A stretch of 64,000 nucleotides of DNA from Enterobacteriaceae bacterium LSJC7 (GTDB lineage: Bacteria > Pseudomonadota > Gammaproteobacteria > Enterobacterales > Enterobacteriaceae), in NCBI GenBank assembly GCA_000302695.1, contig AMFN01000001.1:124001-188000 (forward strand), read 5' to 3'. The translations under genes were made by a program, and so were the position numbers. Shown in pieces: positions 11,305-22,903 of the stretch. Within the stretch, counting starts at the first letter, position 1. Each line of letters starts with the position of its first letter. The notes under the pieces are model-generated. The model searched no databases. It saw only the letters and a list, made by a program, of their open reading frames with translations, and was not told the origin of the DNA.

Positions 11305-12579
11305 ATGACAGATAAGCGCAAAGACGGTTCAGGAAAACTGCTGTACTGCTCTTTTTGCGGCAAGAGCCAGCATGAAGTGCGCAAACTGATCGCAGGGCCG
11401 TCAGTGTATATCTGCGACGAATGTGTCGATTTGTGTAACGACATTATTCGCGAAGAGATTAAAGAAGTCGCGCCGCACCGCGAGCGTAGCGCGCTGCCAA
11501 CGCCGCACGAAATACGCCATCACCTGGACGATTATGTTATCGGTCAGGAGCAGGCGAAAAAAGTGCTGGCGGTTGCCGTTTACAACCACTACAAGCGTCT
11601 GCGCAATGGCGACACGTCAAACGGCGTGGAGCTGGGTAAAAGTAACATCCTGCTGATTGGGCCGACCGGTAGCGGTAAAACACTGCTGGCAGAAACGCTG
11701 GCTCGCCTGTTGGACGTACCGTTTACGATGGCAGATGCCACAACCCTGACTGAAGCCGGCTATGTGGGTGAAGATGTTGAGAACATCATCCAGAAGCTGC
11801 TGCAAAAGTGTGATTACGATGTGCAGAAGGCGCAGCGCGGTATCGTGTATATCGATGAGATTGACAAGATTTCACGTAAATCCGATAACCCGTCCATCAC
11901 CCGTGATGTGTCCGGCGAAGGCGTGCAGCAGGCGCTGCTGAAGCTTATCGAAGGCACCGTGGCGGCCGTACCGCCGCAGGGTGGGCGTAAGCATCCGCAG
12001 CAGGAGTTTTTGCAGGTTGATACCTCAAAGATTCTGTTTATCTGCGGCGGTGCGTTTGCGGGCCTGGATAAAGTTATCGCTAACCGCGTGGAAACCGGCT
12101 CTGGCATTGGTTTTGGTGCAACGGTAAAAGCGAAGTCAGAAAAAGCCACCGAAGGGCAGCTGCTCTCTCAGGTTGAGCCAGAAGATTTGATCAAGTTCGG
12201 TCTTATCCCTGAGTTCATTGGCCGTCTGCCGGTTGTGGCTACGCTTAACGAGCTGAGCGAAGACGCACTGATCCAGATCCTTAAAGAGCCGAAGAACGCC
12301 CTGACCAAGCAGTATCAGGCGCTGTTCAACCTCGAAGGTGTGGAGCTGGAGTTCCGTGACGAAGCGTTGGATGCTATCGCGAAAAAAGCGATGGCACGCA
12401 AAACCGGTGCCCGTGGTCTGCGTTCCATTGTTGAAGGCGCACTGCTGGAAACCATGTATGACCTGCCGTCGATGGAAGATGTGGAAAAAGTGGTTATTGA
12501 TGACTCTGTCATTGAAGGCCAGTCTGAGCCGCTGCTGATTTACGGTAAGTCTGAGGCGCAACAGGCGTCTGGCGAATAA
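11305..12579 (+). CDS. clpX: ClpX, AAA+ unfoldase of the ClpXP protease
   Basis: 424 residues as in E. coli. The N-terminal zinc-binding domain has four Cys (YCSFC and CDECVDLC). The AAA+ module has Walker A GPTGSGKT (near residue 119), Walker B VYIDEIDK, the pore loop GYVGED and the ClpP-contact IGF loop (SGIGFGA). It unfolds tagged substrates such as ssrA-tagged chains and feeds ClpP. It follows clpP with a 139-base gap, so a separate promoter is possible. Confidence 0.98.
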   Translation: MTDKRKDGSGKLLYCSFCGKSQHEVRKLIAGPSVYICDECVDLCNDIIREEIKEVAPHRERSALPTPHEIRHHLDDYVIGQEQAKKVLAVAVYNHYKRLRNGDTSNGVELGKSNILLIGPTGSGKTLLAETLARLLDVPFTMADATTLTEAGYVGEDVENIIQKLLQKCDYDVQKAQRGIVYIDEIDKISRKSDNPSITRDVSGEGVQQALLKLIEGTVAAVPPQGGRKHPQQEFLQVDTSKILFICGGAFAGLDKVIANRVETGSGIGFGATVKAKSEKATEGQLLSQVEPEDLIKFGLIPEFIGRLPVVATLNELSEDALIQILKEPKNALTKQYQALFNLEGVELEFRDEALDAIAKKAMARKTGARGLRSIVEGALLETMYDLPSMEDVEKVVIDDSVIEGQSEPLLIYGKSEAQQASGE

Positions 12580-12609
12580 TTCGCCACTTCTTACAGTCAG
12601 TTACCGTAC

Positions 12610-12640
12610 AAATGGGGGAATTTATCCCCCATTTACTTTT
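12610..12640 (+). terminator. Terminator after clpX
   Basis: AAATGGGGGA/TCCCCCATTT pair around a 5-base loop (12610-12634), followed by ACTTTT. It separates clpX from the lon promoter. Confidence 0.8.
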
Positions 12641-12654
12641 CCTTAATTCCTGCC

Positions 12655-12682
12655 GTTGAATGTACGGGAAACATCCCCATAT
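12655..12682 (+). promoter_or_regulatory. Sigma-32 heat-shock promoter of lon
   Basis: GTTGAAT (12655-12661), a 13-base spacer and CCCCATAT (12675-12682) reproduce the E. coli lon heat-shock promoter, including the intervening GGGAAACAT. It lies 84 bases before the lon ATG. Confidence 0.88.
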
Positions 12683-12766
12683 ACTGAATCACTAACTGAA
12701 GAGATGCCGTGAAGAGCGTTCACGCGCGCCCCTTACCTGGCGGAAACTAAATTGAGAGAGAGCTCT

Positions 12767-15121
12767 ATGAATCCTGAGCGTTCTGAACGCATTGAAATCC
12801 CCGTATTGCCGTTGCGCGACGTGGTGGTTTATCCGCACATGGTTATTCCGCTATTTGTCGGGCGGGAGAAATCCATTCGCTGCCTGGAAGCGGCAATGGA
12901 CCATGATAAAAAAATCATGCTGGTGGCGCAGAAAGAGGCTTCCACGGATGAGCCGGGTGTAAACGACCTTTTTTCTGTGGGCACCATTGCCTCCATTCTG
13001 CAAATGCTGAAACTGCCGGACGGTACCGTAAAAGTGCTGGTCGAAGGGTTGCAGCGCGCGCGCATTACCACGCTTGCCGACAACGGTGACCACTTCAACG
13101 CCCAGGCGGAATACATGCCGTCGCCGGAAATCGAAGAGCGCGAGCAGGAAGTGCTGGTGCGCACCGCGATTAGCCAGTTCGAAGGCTACATCAAGCTAAA
13201 CAAAAAAATCCCGCCTGAAGTGCTGACCTCGCTTAACAGCATTGACGATCCGGCACGTCTTGCCGACACCATTGCCGCCCACATGCCGCTCAAACTGGCT
13301 GATAAGCAGTCTGTGCTGGAGATGTCCGACGTTAATGAACGTCTGGAATATCTGATGGCGATGATGGAGTCTGAAATCGATCTGTTGCAGGTTGAGAAGC
13401 GCATTCGCAACCGCGTCAAAAAGCAGATGGAAAAAAGCCAGCGCGAGTACTATCTGAATGAGCAAATGAAAGCGATTCAGAAAGAGCTTGGCGAGATGGA
13501 CGACGCGCCAGACGAGATTGAAGCGCTAAAGCGCAAGATTGACGCGGCAAAAATGCCTAAAGACGCCAAAGAGAAAGCGGAAGCTGAGCTGCAAAAGCTG
13601 AAAATGATGTCGCCGATGTCAGCCGAAGCCACCGTGGTACGCGGTTATATCGACTGGATGGTCCAGGTGCCGTGGAATGCGCGCAGCAAAGTGAAAAAAG
13701 ACCTGCGCCAGGCCCAGGAAATCCTCGATACCGACCACTACGGCCTTGAGCGCGTCAAAGACCGCATTCTGGAATACCTCGCGGTACAAAGCCGCGTGAA
13801 CAAGCTTAAAGGGCCGATTCTGTGCCTGGTTGGGCCGCCTGGGGTGGGTAAAACTTCACTGGGGCAGTCCATTGCTAAAGCCACCGGGCGTAAATACGTG
13901 CGTATGGCGCTGGGCGGTGTGCGTGACGAAGCGGAAATCCGCGGTCACCGCCGTACCTACATCGGCTCTATGCCGGGCAAGCTGATTCAGAAAATGGCGA
14001 AAGTGGGCGTGCGTAACCCGCTGTTCCTGCTCGATGAAATCGACAAAATGTCGTCCGATATGCGCGGCGATCCGGCGTCTGCCCTGCTTGAGGTGCTGGA
14101 TCCTGAGCAGAACGTGGCGTTTAACGATCACTACCTTGAAGTGGATTACGATCTGAGCGACGTGATGTTTGTGGCGACCTCCAACTCCATGAACATTCCG
14201 GCACCGCTGCTGGACAGGATGGAAGTGATCCGTCTGTCGGGTTACACCGAAGATGAGAAACTGAACATTGCCAAACGCCACCTGCTGTCCAAGCAGATTG
14301 AGCGTAACGCGCTGAAAAAAGGCGAGTTGACCGTTGATGATAGCGCGATTGTTGGCATTATCCGCTACTACACTCGTGAGGCGGGCGTTCGTGGACTGGA
14401 GCGTGAAATCTCCAAGCTGTGCCGTAAGGCGGTGAAACAGCTGCTGCTGGATAAATCGCTCAAGCACATTCACATCAACGGCGACAACCTGAAGGAATAC
14501 CTGGGCGTACAGCGCTTTGACTATGGCCGTGCGGACAACGAAAACCGCGTGGGTCAGGTGACCGGTCTGGCGTGGACGGAAGTGGGCGGCGACCTGTTGA
14601 CCATCGAAACCGCCTGCGTACCGGGCAAAGGCAAGCTGACCTATACCGGTTCGCTTGGTGAAGTGATGCAGGAGTCCATTCAGGCTGCACTCACCGTGGT
14701 ACGCGCGCGCGCGGAGAAACTCGGTATCAACACCGATTTCTACGAAAAACGCGACATTCATGTGCACGTGCCGGAAGGGGCAACGCCGAAAGACGGCCCA
14801 AGTGCCGGTATTGCTATGTGTACCGCGCTGGTTTCTTGCCTGACCGGTAACCCGGTGCGCGCCGATGTTGCCATGACGGGGGAAATTACCCTGCGCGGCC
14901 AGGTGCTGCCGATTGGCGGTCTGAAAGAGAAACTGTTGGCGGCGCACCGTGGCGGTATCAAAACGGTGCTGATCCCGGACGAGAACAAACGCGATCTTGA
15001 AGAAATTCCAGATAACGTTATCGCAGATCTGGATATCCATCCGGTGAAACGTATTGAAGAAGTCTTGTCTCTGGCGTTGCAGAACGCGCCGTTTGGCATG
15101 GAAGTCGCGACGGCAAAATAG
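12767..15121 (+). CDS. lon: Lon ATP-dependent serine protease
   Basis: 784 residues, the E. coli length. N-terminal substrate-binding LAN domain (about 1-300, including the coiled region [20 protein letters not shown]), AAA+ domain with Walker A GPPGVGKT (near 356) and Walker B LLDEIDK, and C-terminal protease with Ser679 in [10 protein letters not shown] and Lys722 in [10 protein letters not shown]. It degrades misfolded and regulatory proteins. The start at 12767 ([13 protein letters not shown]) is preceded by GAGAGAGC; an in-frame codon five residues earlier is rejected by family length. Confidence 0.98.
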   Translation: MNPERSERIEIPVLPLRDVVVYPHMVIPLFVGREKSIRCLEAAMDHDKKIMLVAQKEASTDEPGVNDLFSVGTIASILQMLKLPDGTVKVLVEGLQRARITTLADNGDHFNAQAEYMPSPEIEEREQEVLVRTAISQFEGYIKLNKKIPPEVLTSLNSIDDPARLADTIAAHMPLKLADKQSVLEMSDVNERLEYLMAMMESEIDLLQVEKRIRNRVKKQMEKSQREYYLNEQMKAIQKELGEMDDAPDEIEALKRKIDAAKMPKDAKEKAEAELQKLKMMSPMSAEATVVRGYIDWMVQVPWNARSKVKKDLRQAQEILDTDHYGLERVKDRILEYLAVQSRVNKLKGPILCLVGPPGVGKTSLGQSIAKATGRKYVRMALGGVRDEAEIRGHRRTYIGSMPGKLIQKMAKVGVRNPLFLLDEIDKMSSDMRGDPASALLEVLDPEQNVAFNDHYLEVDYDLSDVMFVATSNSMNIPAPLLDRMEVIRLSGYTEDEKLNIAKRHLLSKQIERNALKKGELTVDDSAIVGIIRYYTREAGVRGLEREISKLCRKAVKQLLLDKSLKHIHINGDNLKEYLGVQRFDYGRADNENRVGQVTGLAWTEVGGDLLTIETACVPGKGKLTYTGSLGEVMQESIQAALTVVRARAEKLGINTDFYEKRDIHVHVPEGATPKDGPSAGIAMCTALVSCLTGNPVRADVAMTGEITLRGQVLPIGGLKEKLLAAHRGGIKTVLIPDENKRDLEEIPDNVIADLDIHPVKRIEEVLSLALQNAPFGMEVATAK

Positions 15122-15154
15122 TGACCTGACGCAAAGACAAGCGATAAAAAAAGC

Positions 15155-15190
15155 GCTGGCAGGTGATTTCTCACTTGCCAGCTTTTTTTT
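15155..15190 (+). terminator. Rho-independent terminator after lon
   Basis: A 12-bp stem GCTGGCAGGTGA/TCACTTGCCAGC (one G-T pair) with loop TTTC is followed by eight T residues, about 35 bases past the lon stop. Confidence 0.92.
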
Positions 15191-15344
15191 GTCTGGCTAA
15201 CTTAAATACCGTCTGGCTAATTTTTCAGACAAAGGCCTGCAACAACGGGTGTTGTAAGGGCATAACAGGCCTGTTATAACTGCTGCGCGGTCGCGTTCCT
15301 GAGGATCTGGGCGCGATATAAATAATAATGAGAGGAAGAGAAGA

Positions 15345-15617
15345 GTGAATAAATCTCAACTGATAGAGAAGATTGCCGCAAACGCTGACATTTCTAAAGC
15401 TGCGGCTGGTCGAGTGTTGGATGCATTTCTGGATTCCGTTACCGAGTCTCTGAAATCCGGGGACGACGTGGCTCTGGTAGGTTTTGGCACTTTTGCAGTT
15501 AAAGAACGTGCTGCCCGTACCGGTCGCAATCCGCAAACTGGCAAAGAAATCAAAATCGCTGCTGCTAAAGTACCTGGCTTTAAAGCAGGGAAGGCGCTTA
15601 AAGACGCCGTTAACTAA
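15345..15617 (+). CDS. hupB: DNA-binding protein HU-beta
   Basis: A 90-residue HU family protein matching E. coli HupB, with the DNA-binding beta arm ([12 protein letters not shown]) containing the intercalating Pro. It compacts and bends DNA as HU-alpha/HU-beta dimers. The start codon is GTG, as in E. coli, with AGAGGAAGAG upstream. Stand-alone gene between lon and ppiD with its own terminator. Confidence 0.97.
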   Translation: MNKSQLIEKIAANADISKAAAGRVLDAFLDSVTESLKSGDDVALVGFGTFAVKERAARTGRNPQTGKEIKIAAAKVPGFKAGKALKDAVN

Positions 15618-15663
15618 AACCGCGTTGGCTCCCTCTGGAGCAGCGCTTGCAGTCATGCCGAAA

Positions 15664-15690
15664 GGGTACATCGTCAGATGTGCCTTTTTT
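15664..15690 (+). terminator. Rho-independent terminator after hupB
   Basis: GGTACATC/GATGTGCC stem around loop GTCA, followed by six T residues, about 45 bases past the hupB stop. Confidence 0.85.
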
Positions 15691-15820
15691 ATTGTGCAAA
15701 AATGCCGATCCGGGCTGACAATTGCCCCGGTTTCTTGTCACAATACGCCTTTATTGCGTAGCCGCTAAGGCGTGCTGCGTCAGGTAAAGCAGTTACACTA
15801 CAGCGGAGTGTTGTTACACC

Positions 15821-18177
<2,357 letters not shown>

Positions 18178-18216
18178 GCAACATCGCATAGCGCGCAGAC
18201 ATTTTTTTGCTACGCT

Positions 18217-18247
18217 GTAGAGGTCATACCAGTTTGGTGTGGCCTCT
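18217..18247 (+). promoter_or_regulatory. Candidate FadR operator within an inverted repeat, upstream of fadM
   Basis: The minus-strand sequence AACTGGTATGACCTC (18220-18234) fits the FadR consensus AnCTGGTnnGACCnG; compare ATCTGGTACGACCAGAT of fadB. FadR control of fadM is known in E. coli. The same bases form one arm of a 13-bp inverted repeat (18219-18231 / 18235-18247, loop GTT, with G-T pairs) that is not followed by a T run. Whether the hairpin matters is unclear. Confidence 0.6.
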
Positions 18248-18326
18248 GTACGTATTGGGGCAGGGACAAATGGATGTTGTTATCCCTGGCCCGTAAAAAC
18301 CATAAAAACAGTCAAAGGTTGCCGCT

Positions 18327-18731
18327 ATGCAGACGCAAATTAAAGTCCGGGGATACCACCTCGATGTTTACCAGCATGTGAACAACGCGCGCTATCTGGA
18401 GTTTCTGGAAGAGGCGCGCTGGGAGGCGCTCGAAACCCAGGCCGCCTTTCGCTGGTTAACGGAGCACAATATCGCTTTTGTGGTGGTAAATATTAATATC
18501 AACTATCGCCGTCCGGCGGTGCTGGGCGATGTGCTCAAGGTGGTGAGCCACCTTGAGCAGCTCAACGGCAAGAGCGGCGTGCTGCGCCAGGATATCCATC
18601 TGGAGCCGGAGGGCGAGATGGTGGCCGACGCGTTGATTACGTTTGTCTGTATCGACCTTAAAACCCAGAAGGCGCTGGCGCTGGAGGGCGAGCTGCGCCA
18701 GCATCTGGAACAGATGATGACAGAGCGTTAA
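18327..18731 (+). CDS. fadM: Long-chain acyl-CoA thioesterase III FadM
   Basis: A 134-residue hot-dog-fold thioesterase of the 4-hydroxybenzoyl-CoA type, matching E. coli FadM (YbaW). The active-site motif YHLDVYQHVNNARYLEFLEE carries the catalytic Asp near residue 13. It hydrolyses acyl-CoA species that inhibit or block beta-oxidation. It ends the core block; an accessory insert follows before queC. Confidence 0.95.
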   Translation: MQTQIKVRGYHLDVYQHVNNARYLEFLEEARWEALETQAAFRWLTEHNIAFVVVNININYRRPAVLGDVLKVVSHLEQLNGKSGVLRQDIHLEPEGEMVADALITFVCIDLKTQKALALEGELRQHLEQMMTER

Positions 18732-18880
18732 AGCGAAACATGTCATTTGTGCCCTGGAAGCACTGTAGTGTGTGACCGGGGCGCTGAAAAGGTGAGAGGG
18801 TTCGCTTCGTGAAAAGAGCGAACAGGCTGAATGCCCGCCCTTCCCGCAGTCTCTAAAATCGGTGGCGTTAGTCCCGGCAA

Positions 18881-18923
18881 CCCAACCCAACCCAATCCAA
18901 CCCAATCCAATCCAATCCAACCC
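18881..18923. repeat. Pentanucleotide tandem repeat, eight YCCAA units
   Basis: Eight uninterrupted 5-base units read CCCAA x3, TCCAA, CCCAA, TCCAA x3, then a partial CCC. The only variation is C or T at the first base. It lies in the 434-base gap between fadM and the exporter genes, about 245 bases before the adaptor start. No coding frame on the plus strand uses it. The rest of the gap (18732-19165) shows no gene and becomes AT-rich near 19050-19100, where the exporter promoter is likely. Confidence 0.95.
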
Positions 18924-19165
18924 TGATATCACCGGGTTCTGCGCTACGTACCTGGCTGGGGTAATCCACACAACCTCCCCTGAAACGCTGCACGCATGCT
19001 GGCGGCAGAACGGGGAGCCTGTATGCCAGATTTAGCCCCTTCGCTTGTAAAAATGCATGATATATCTTTGTAATTGTTGAATTTTATTCATTTTGTTTGC
19101 TGGAGGGTTCTGAGCGCGCCATCTACACTTTCGCATCACGTCTGGATTACGCTGCCTGGAGAATC

Positions 19166-20449
19166 ATGCTTTTTCGTAAAGAGGTGGGTGAGTACCAACA
19201 GGCTTTCCGCTCGGGCCAGGTATTACTGTTACGCGGCTGGCCAGCCTGGGTAACGGCGGCAGTTACGGCACTGATTATGGTTAGCCTGCTGATGTTTCTT
19301 ATCTTTGGCAGCTACACCCGGCGTGTTAACGTCAGCGGCGAAATCGTCACGCTGCCGCACACGGTTAACCTGTTTGCACCGGAGCAGGGCATGATAACCC
19401 GCCTGCTGGTGCGCGACGGCGAGGTCGTCGCCGCAGGTACGCCGCTCTATCAACTCGATGTCAGCCGGGTCACAAGCTCCGGTAACCTCAGTACCACCAC
19501 GCTTGGCGTGCTGCTCAAACAGCGCCAGCGCACCGAAGAAATCATCCTCCAGACCCAAAAGAACAAACAGTCCACGCTGGAAGGGCTGCAAAAACAGCTC
19601 GCTCGCTATATTGAGGCGCGCAAAATCAGCGGCGCGATGATTGATTCGGCAAGCATTGGTCTGCATGAGATGCAAAAAAGCATGGAAGCCTACGGCGCAT
19701 ATCGCAAAAAAGGGCTGGTGACGACCGATCAGCAAAACAACCAGCGCTATCTCTACTACCAACAGCAGGCCAGCTGGCAGAGCCTCAATGCACAGGTCAT
19801 TCAGCAGGACTTACAAATCTCGTCGCTGCGCAGCGAGCTTATTGCCAAAGGGGCTGACTTCGACAGCCAGATTGCTCAGTACCGCATCCATCTGGATGAC
19901 CTGGAAAAACAGTCTGCAGAAGCCGACGCGGGCGGCGTGCGCATCATCACAGCACCGACGGCAGGGCGAATTTCTTCACTAAGCGTTACGCAGGGGCAAA
20001 TGGTAGGGCTGGGCGACAGCCTGGTGCAGCTGGTGCCGCTGGATAGAGATGCCTGGCGTATGGTTATCTGGCTACCGGGTGAGAGCATTCCCTGGGTACA
20101 TACCGGCGATAGCATTAATCTGCGTTACACCGCGTTCCCGTTTCAGAAATATGGCCAGTTTCCAGGACAAATTGAATCCATCTCGCGTGCGCCCATTCCG
20201 GCAAAAGAAATCGCCGGTTATGCCAGCGCCCCGCGCGATGCGGCGGGCAACGTCAGCGACGGCTGGTTTAAAGCGCTGGTGAAACCGGATTTAACCGGTC
20301 TGACGCTTGAAGGCAAACCGCCGCCGGTCAGCAGCGGTATGCAGGCCGAATCAACGGTATTTCTCGAAAATCGCCCGCTCTGGCAGTGGATCCTTTCACC
20401 TTATTACACGCTCAAGAGCAGCGTAACAGGAAGCGTACATGACCGTTGA
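19166..20449 (+). CDS. CvaA-like membrane fusion (adaptor) protein of a microcin exporter
   Basis: 427 residues with the layout of colicin V secretion protein CvaA. A short cytoplasmic start (MLFRKEVGEYQQAF) and one transmembrane segment at about 27-48 lead into the HlyD barrel/lipoyl region (VNVSGEIVTLPHTVNLF), a coiled-coil hairpin at about 120-250, the second lipoyl half (AGRISSLSVTQGQMV) and a C-terminal barrel whose segments NLRYTAFPFQKYGQF and ISRAPIP closely resemble CvaA. The open frame reaches 19097 through a TTG, but the ATG at 19166 has GGAG upstream and starts like CvaA. It should bridge the ABC transporter and a TolC channel encoded elsewhere. It overlaps the next gene by 11 bases. 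Confidence 0.9.
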   Translation: MLFRKEVGEYQQAFRSGQVLLLRGWPAWVTAAVTALIMVSLLMFLIFGSYTRRVNVSGEIVTLPHTVNLFAPEQGMITRLLVRDGEVVAAGTPLYQLDVSRVTSSGNLSTTTLGVLLKQRQRTEEIILQTQKNKQSTLEGLQKQLARYIEARKISGAMIDSASIGLHEMQKSMEAYGAYRKKGLVTTDQQNNQRYLYYQQQASWQSLNAQVIQQDLQISSLRSELIAKGADFDSQIAQYRIHLDDLEKQSAEADAGGVRIITAPTAGRISSLSVTQGQMVGLGDSLVQLVPLDRDAWRMVIWLPGESIPWVHTGDSINLRYTAFPFQKYGQFPGQIESISRAPIPAKEIAGYASAPRDAAGNVSDGWFKALVKPDLTGLTLEGKPPPVSSGMQAESTVFLENRPLWQWILSPYYTLKSSVTGSVHDR

Positions 20450-22592
20450 TGTACTCAAGGAGCTTGCCGCGCGTCTGGGCCTGAACCTGCGCCGCCGCAT
20501 CCCGGTAATTTTGCAGACCGAGGCCGCAGAGTGCGGTCTGGCATGCCTTGCCATGATAGCCGCCGCTCACGGCCAGCCTACGGATCTCCTGACGCTAAGG
20601 CGGCGAGCGGGATTATCCATGCGCGGCGCCACGCTGCGCCAGATCATGGATATTGCCGCCACCAGTGGCCTCAAAACCCGGGCGCTGCGTCTGGATATGC
20701 ATGACCTGGCCGCGCTGAAAACGCCCTGTATTTTGCACTGGGACATGAACCATTTTGTGGTGCTGGTGGCGGTGCAGGGCAACCGGCTGGTGATTCACGA
20801 TCCGGCCGCCGGGCGGCGCGTGCTGGCGATGCAGGAGGCCTCTGGCCACTTTACCGGCGTGGCGCTGGAGTTGTGGCCCAGCGAAAGCTTTGCCACCCAG
20901 GAGCAGGCACCGCGCGCCGTGCTCAAGCTGCGCACGTTAACCAAAACGGTAAGCGGCCTGGGACCGACGCTGGCAAAGCTGTTCTGTTTTTCAGTGCTGA
21001 TCGAATCGGTGAACCTGCTGATGCCGGTGGGGATGCAGCTGGTAATGGACCATGTTATCCCCTCAGGCGATGTCGGGCTGCTGACGCTTATCTGTTTAGG
21101 CCTGCTGTTTTTTATTATTTTTCGCACCGCCGTCAGCATGACTCGCGGCTGGATGTCGCTGGTGATGAGCACGCTTATCGACATCCAGTGGAAGTCACGC
21201 CTGTTTGATCATCTGCTGGCGCTGCCGCTGGATTATTTTGAAAAGCGGCGGCTGGGGGATATCCAGTCGCGCTTTATTTCGCTCGATACGCTGCGCACCA
21301 CGCTTACCACCAACGTGGTCAACAGCATCATGGACGGCATTATGTCCATTGGGCTGTTAGTGATGATGTTTTTATACGGCGGCTGGCTGGTGTGGGTGGT
21401 GCTGGCATTTACCGCAGGCTGGATTATCTTCCGTTTATCTACCTACGGCGCATGGCGGCGCGCCAGTGAGGAGCAGATTGTGCGTAATGCCCGCGCAGGC
21501 TCGCATTTTATGGAAACCCTGTACGGCATGGGCACCATGAAGGCGCTGGGGCTGTCCGGCCAGCGCGCGCAGGCGTGGATGAATCTAAACGTCGAGAGCG
21601 CGAATACCACCGTGCGCAAAACTCGCTATGAAATGCTGTTTTCCGGCGGTAATACGCTTATCTCTTCGCTTGAGCAGATAACGCTGCTGTGGCTGGCGGC
21701 AAGCCAGGTGATTGACGGACATATTACGCTGGGGATGTTTGTGGCGTTTAACACCTATCGTGGGCAGTTTGCCGACCGCGCGGCCAATTTGCTGAACATG
21801 GCGCTCCAGTTGCGCATGTTGTCGCTGCATACCGGCAGGGTGGCCGATATTGCGCTTACGGAGCCGGAGCCGGGCGGTGAAGAGGTTTCGGGGGCCGGAC
21901 TGCCGCTGGTCACACCAGGCAAACCAGCATCGCTTGCAATTGAAGGGTTGACGTTCCAGTTTGATGCGCTGTCGCCACCGCTGTTTCAGGGGCTGCGGCT
22001 TGAGGTGGCACCGGGAGAAAGCCTGGCCATTACCGGGCCGTCCGGCGAGGGCAAAACGTCGCTCATGAAAATCATGGCAGGTCTGGTACAGCCGCAGGGG
22101 GGGGAAATCCGCATTAACGGCATCAGCATCCAGCAGGCCGGTTTTGCCCGCTATCGCGCCTGTATTGCCACTGTATTGCAGGATGACACGCTGTTTGCCG
22201 GTTCGGTGCAGGAGAACATCACCGCGTTTGACAGCACGCCGGATGCCAAACTGATGCTGCAATGCGCTATGTTGTGCAACATTCACGAAGACGTGATGCG
22301 TATGCCAATGGGCTATGAGACGCTTATCAGCGAGCTTGGCAGCAGCTTGTCCGGTGGCCAGAAGCAGCGCTTGCTGATAGCCCGCGCGCTTTATCGTCGC
22401 CCGGCGATTCTGTTTCTGGATGAGGCTACCAGCCATCTTGATAGTGATAACGAAGCGCAGATCAACACTGCAATCCGGGCGCTTAACATTACGCGCGTGA
22501 TGATTGCCCACCGTCCGTCAACCATTGCTTCGGCTGACCGGGTGGTGGATATCAGTGCTCTGAAAGCGGCGGGTGCGGCAAGCGGTGGATAG
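20439..22592 (+). CDS. CvaB-like peptidase-containing ABC exporter (C39 family)
   Basis: 717 residues. The N-terminal C39 peptidase has Gln26, Cys32 (QTEAAECGLAC), His105 (MNHFVVL) and Asp121 (HDPAAG), the same positions as in CvaB, so leader cleavage after a double glycine is expected. A six-helix ABC membrane domain spans about 165-440. The ATPase has Walker A GPSGEGKT (533-540), signature LSGGQ (637-641), Walker B ILFLDEA (Asp661, Glu662) and the H-loop IAHR. No key residue is missing. A run of eight G at 22097-22104 lies inside the ATPase. With the CvaA-like protein it forms a complete inner-membrane exporter for double-glycine peptides. Confidence 0.93.
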   Translation: MTVDVLKELAARLGLNLRRRIPVILQTEAAECGLACLAMIAAAHGQPTDLLTLRRRAGLSMRGATLRQIMDIAATSGLKTRALRLDMHDLAALKTPCILHWDMNHFVVLVAVQGNRLVIHDPAAGRRVLAMQEASGHFTGVALELWPSESFATQEQAPRAVLKLRTLTKTVSGLGPTLAKLFCFSVLIESVNLLMPVGMQLVMDHVIPSGDVGLLTLICLGLLFFIIFRTAVSMTRGWMSLVMSTLIDIQWKSRLFDHLLALPLDYFEKRRLGDIQSRFISLDTLRTTLTTNVVNSIMDGIMSIGLLVMMFLYGGWLVWVVLAFTAGWIIFRLSTYGAWRRASEEQIVRNARAGSHFMETLYGMGTMKALGLSGQRAQAWMNLNVESANTTVRKTRYEMLFSGGNTLISSLEQITLLWLAASQVIDGHITLGMFVAFNTYRGQFADRAANLLNMALQLRMLSLHTGRVADIALTEPEPGGEEVSGAGLPLVTPGKPASLAIEGLTFQFDALSPPLFQGLRLEVAPGESLAITGPSGEGKTSLMKIMAGLVQPQGGEIRINGISIQQAGFARYRACIATVLQDDTLFAGSVQENITAFDSTPDAKLMLQCAMLCNIHEDVMRMPMGYETLISELGSSLSGGQKQRLLIARALYRRPAILFLDEATSHLDSDNEAQINTAIRALNITRVMIAHRPSTIASADRVVDISALKAAGAASGG

Positions 22593-22608
22593 GCGTATGG
22601 CGTAAATT

Positions 22609-22637
22609 CCCGTATCCGCGTTCAGGCCGGATACGGG
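22609..22637 (-). terminator. Hairpin between the exporter and peptide 1 (convergent 3' ends)
   Basis: A perfect 10-bp stem CCCGTATCCG/CGGATACGGG with a 9-base loop. It lies 30 bases past the peptide 1 stop on the minus strand and 17 bases past the exporter stop on the plus strand. No strong T run follows on either strand, so it may be a weak terminator or a 3' stability element. Confidence 0.55.
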
Positions 22638-22666
22638 AGCAGGTAAGGCGGGCTTACGCCGCTGGA

Positions 22667-22903
22667 TTAGCCACCTTTCAGGCGACCTGCCAGGAATTTA
22701 AACGCATCGCTGATGCTACTGATGACATTCTCAACAGTATCGCCCACATCAGAAACCACATTGCCCGCTTCGCCGACGATATTGCCCACTGAACTGGCGA
22801 TGCTGCTCAGCAAATCGGTAAGCTGACCGCCCCCGGCCACTGCCTCAATTTCCGCTGCGTTGAGTTCACGAATGCCTGTTACTTTTTCAGTTTCTGAAAG
22901 CAT
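22667..22903 (-). CDS. Double-glycine-leader peptide 1, candidate microcin
   Basis: A 78-residue precursor. The leader holds IRELNAAEIEAVAGGG, the pattern of CvaC-type leaders (R-x-L-x-x-x-E-h-x-x-V-x-G-G; MccV has MRTLTLNELDSVSGG), with expected cleavage after Gly25. The mature part would be 53 residues without Cys or Trp, about -3 net charge, with an alternating hydrophobic/Gly/Ser pattern (SSVGNIVGEAGNVV contains GxxxG), an amphipathic stretch and a C-terminal RLKGG. AGAGGTAAC is the ribosome site. It faces the CvaAB-like exporter and is its natural substrate candidate. Antibacterial activity is inferred; other secreted roles are possible. Confidence 0.78.
   Translation of the reverse strand: MLSETEKVTGIRELNAAEIEAVAGGGQLTDLLSSIASSVGNIVGEAGNVVSDVGDTVENVISSISDAFKFLAGRLKGG

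Noticed and set aside
18881-18923. CRISPR array or telomere-like element
   Set aside because: Units are only 5 bases with no spacers; this is a simple tandem repeat. No CRISPR array or cas gene was seen anywhere in the window.
18456-18971. Minus-strand frame running through the YCCAA array, giving a repeated GLGWIG protein
   Set aside because: The repeated protein is only the translation of the pentanucleotide array, and the frame overlaps fadM antisense. No ribosome site supports it.
22609-22660. Possible REP/BIME element between the exporter and peptide 1
   Set aside because: There is partial likeness to REP sequences (GCCGGATA, GGCGTAA), but the consensus is not complete and no second copy was found in the window.
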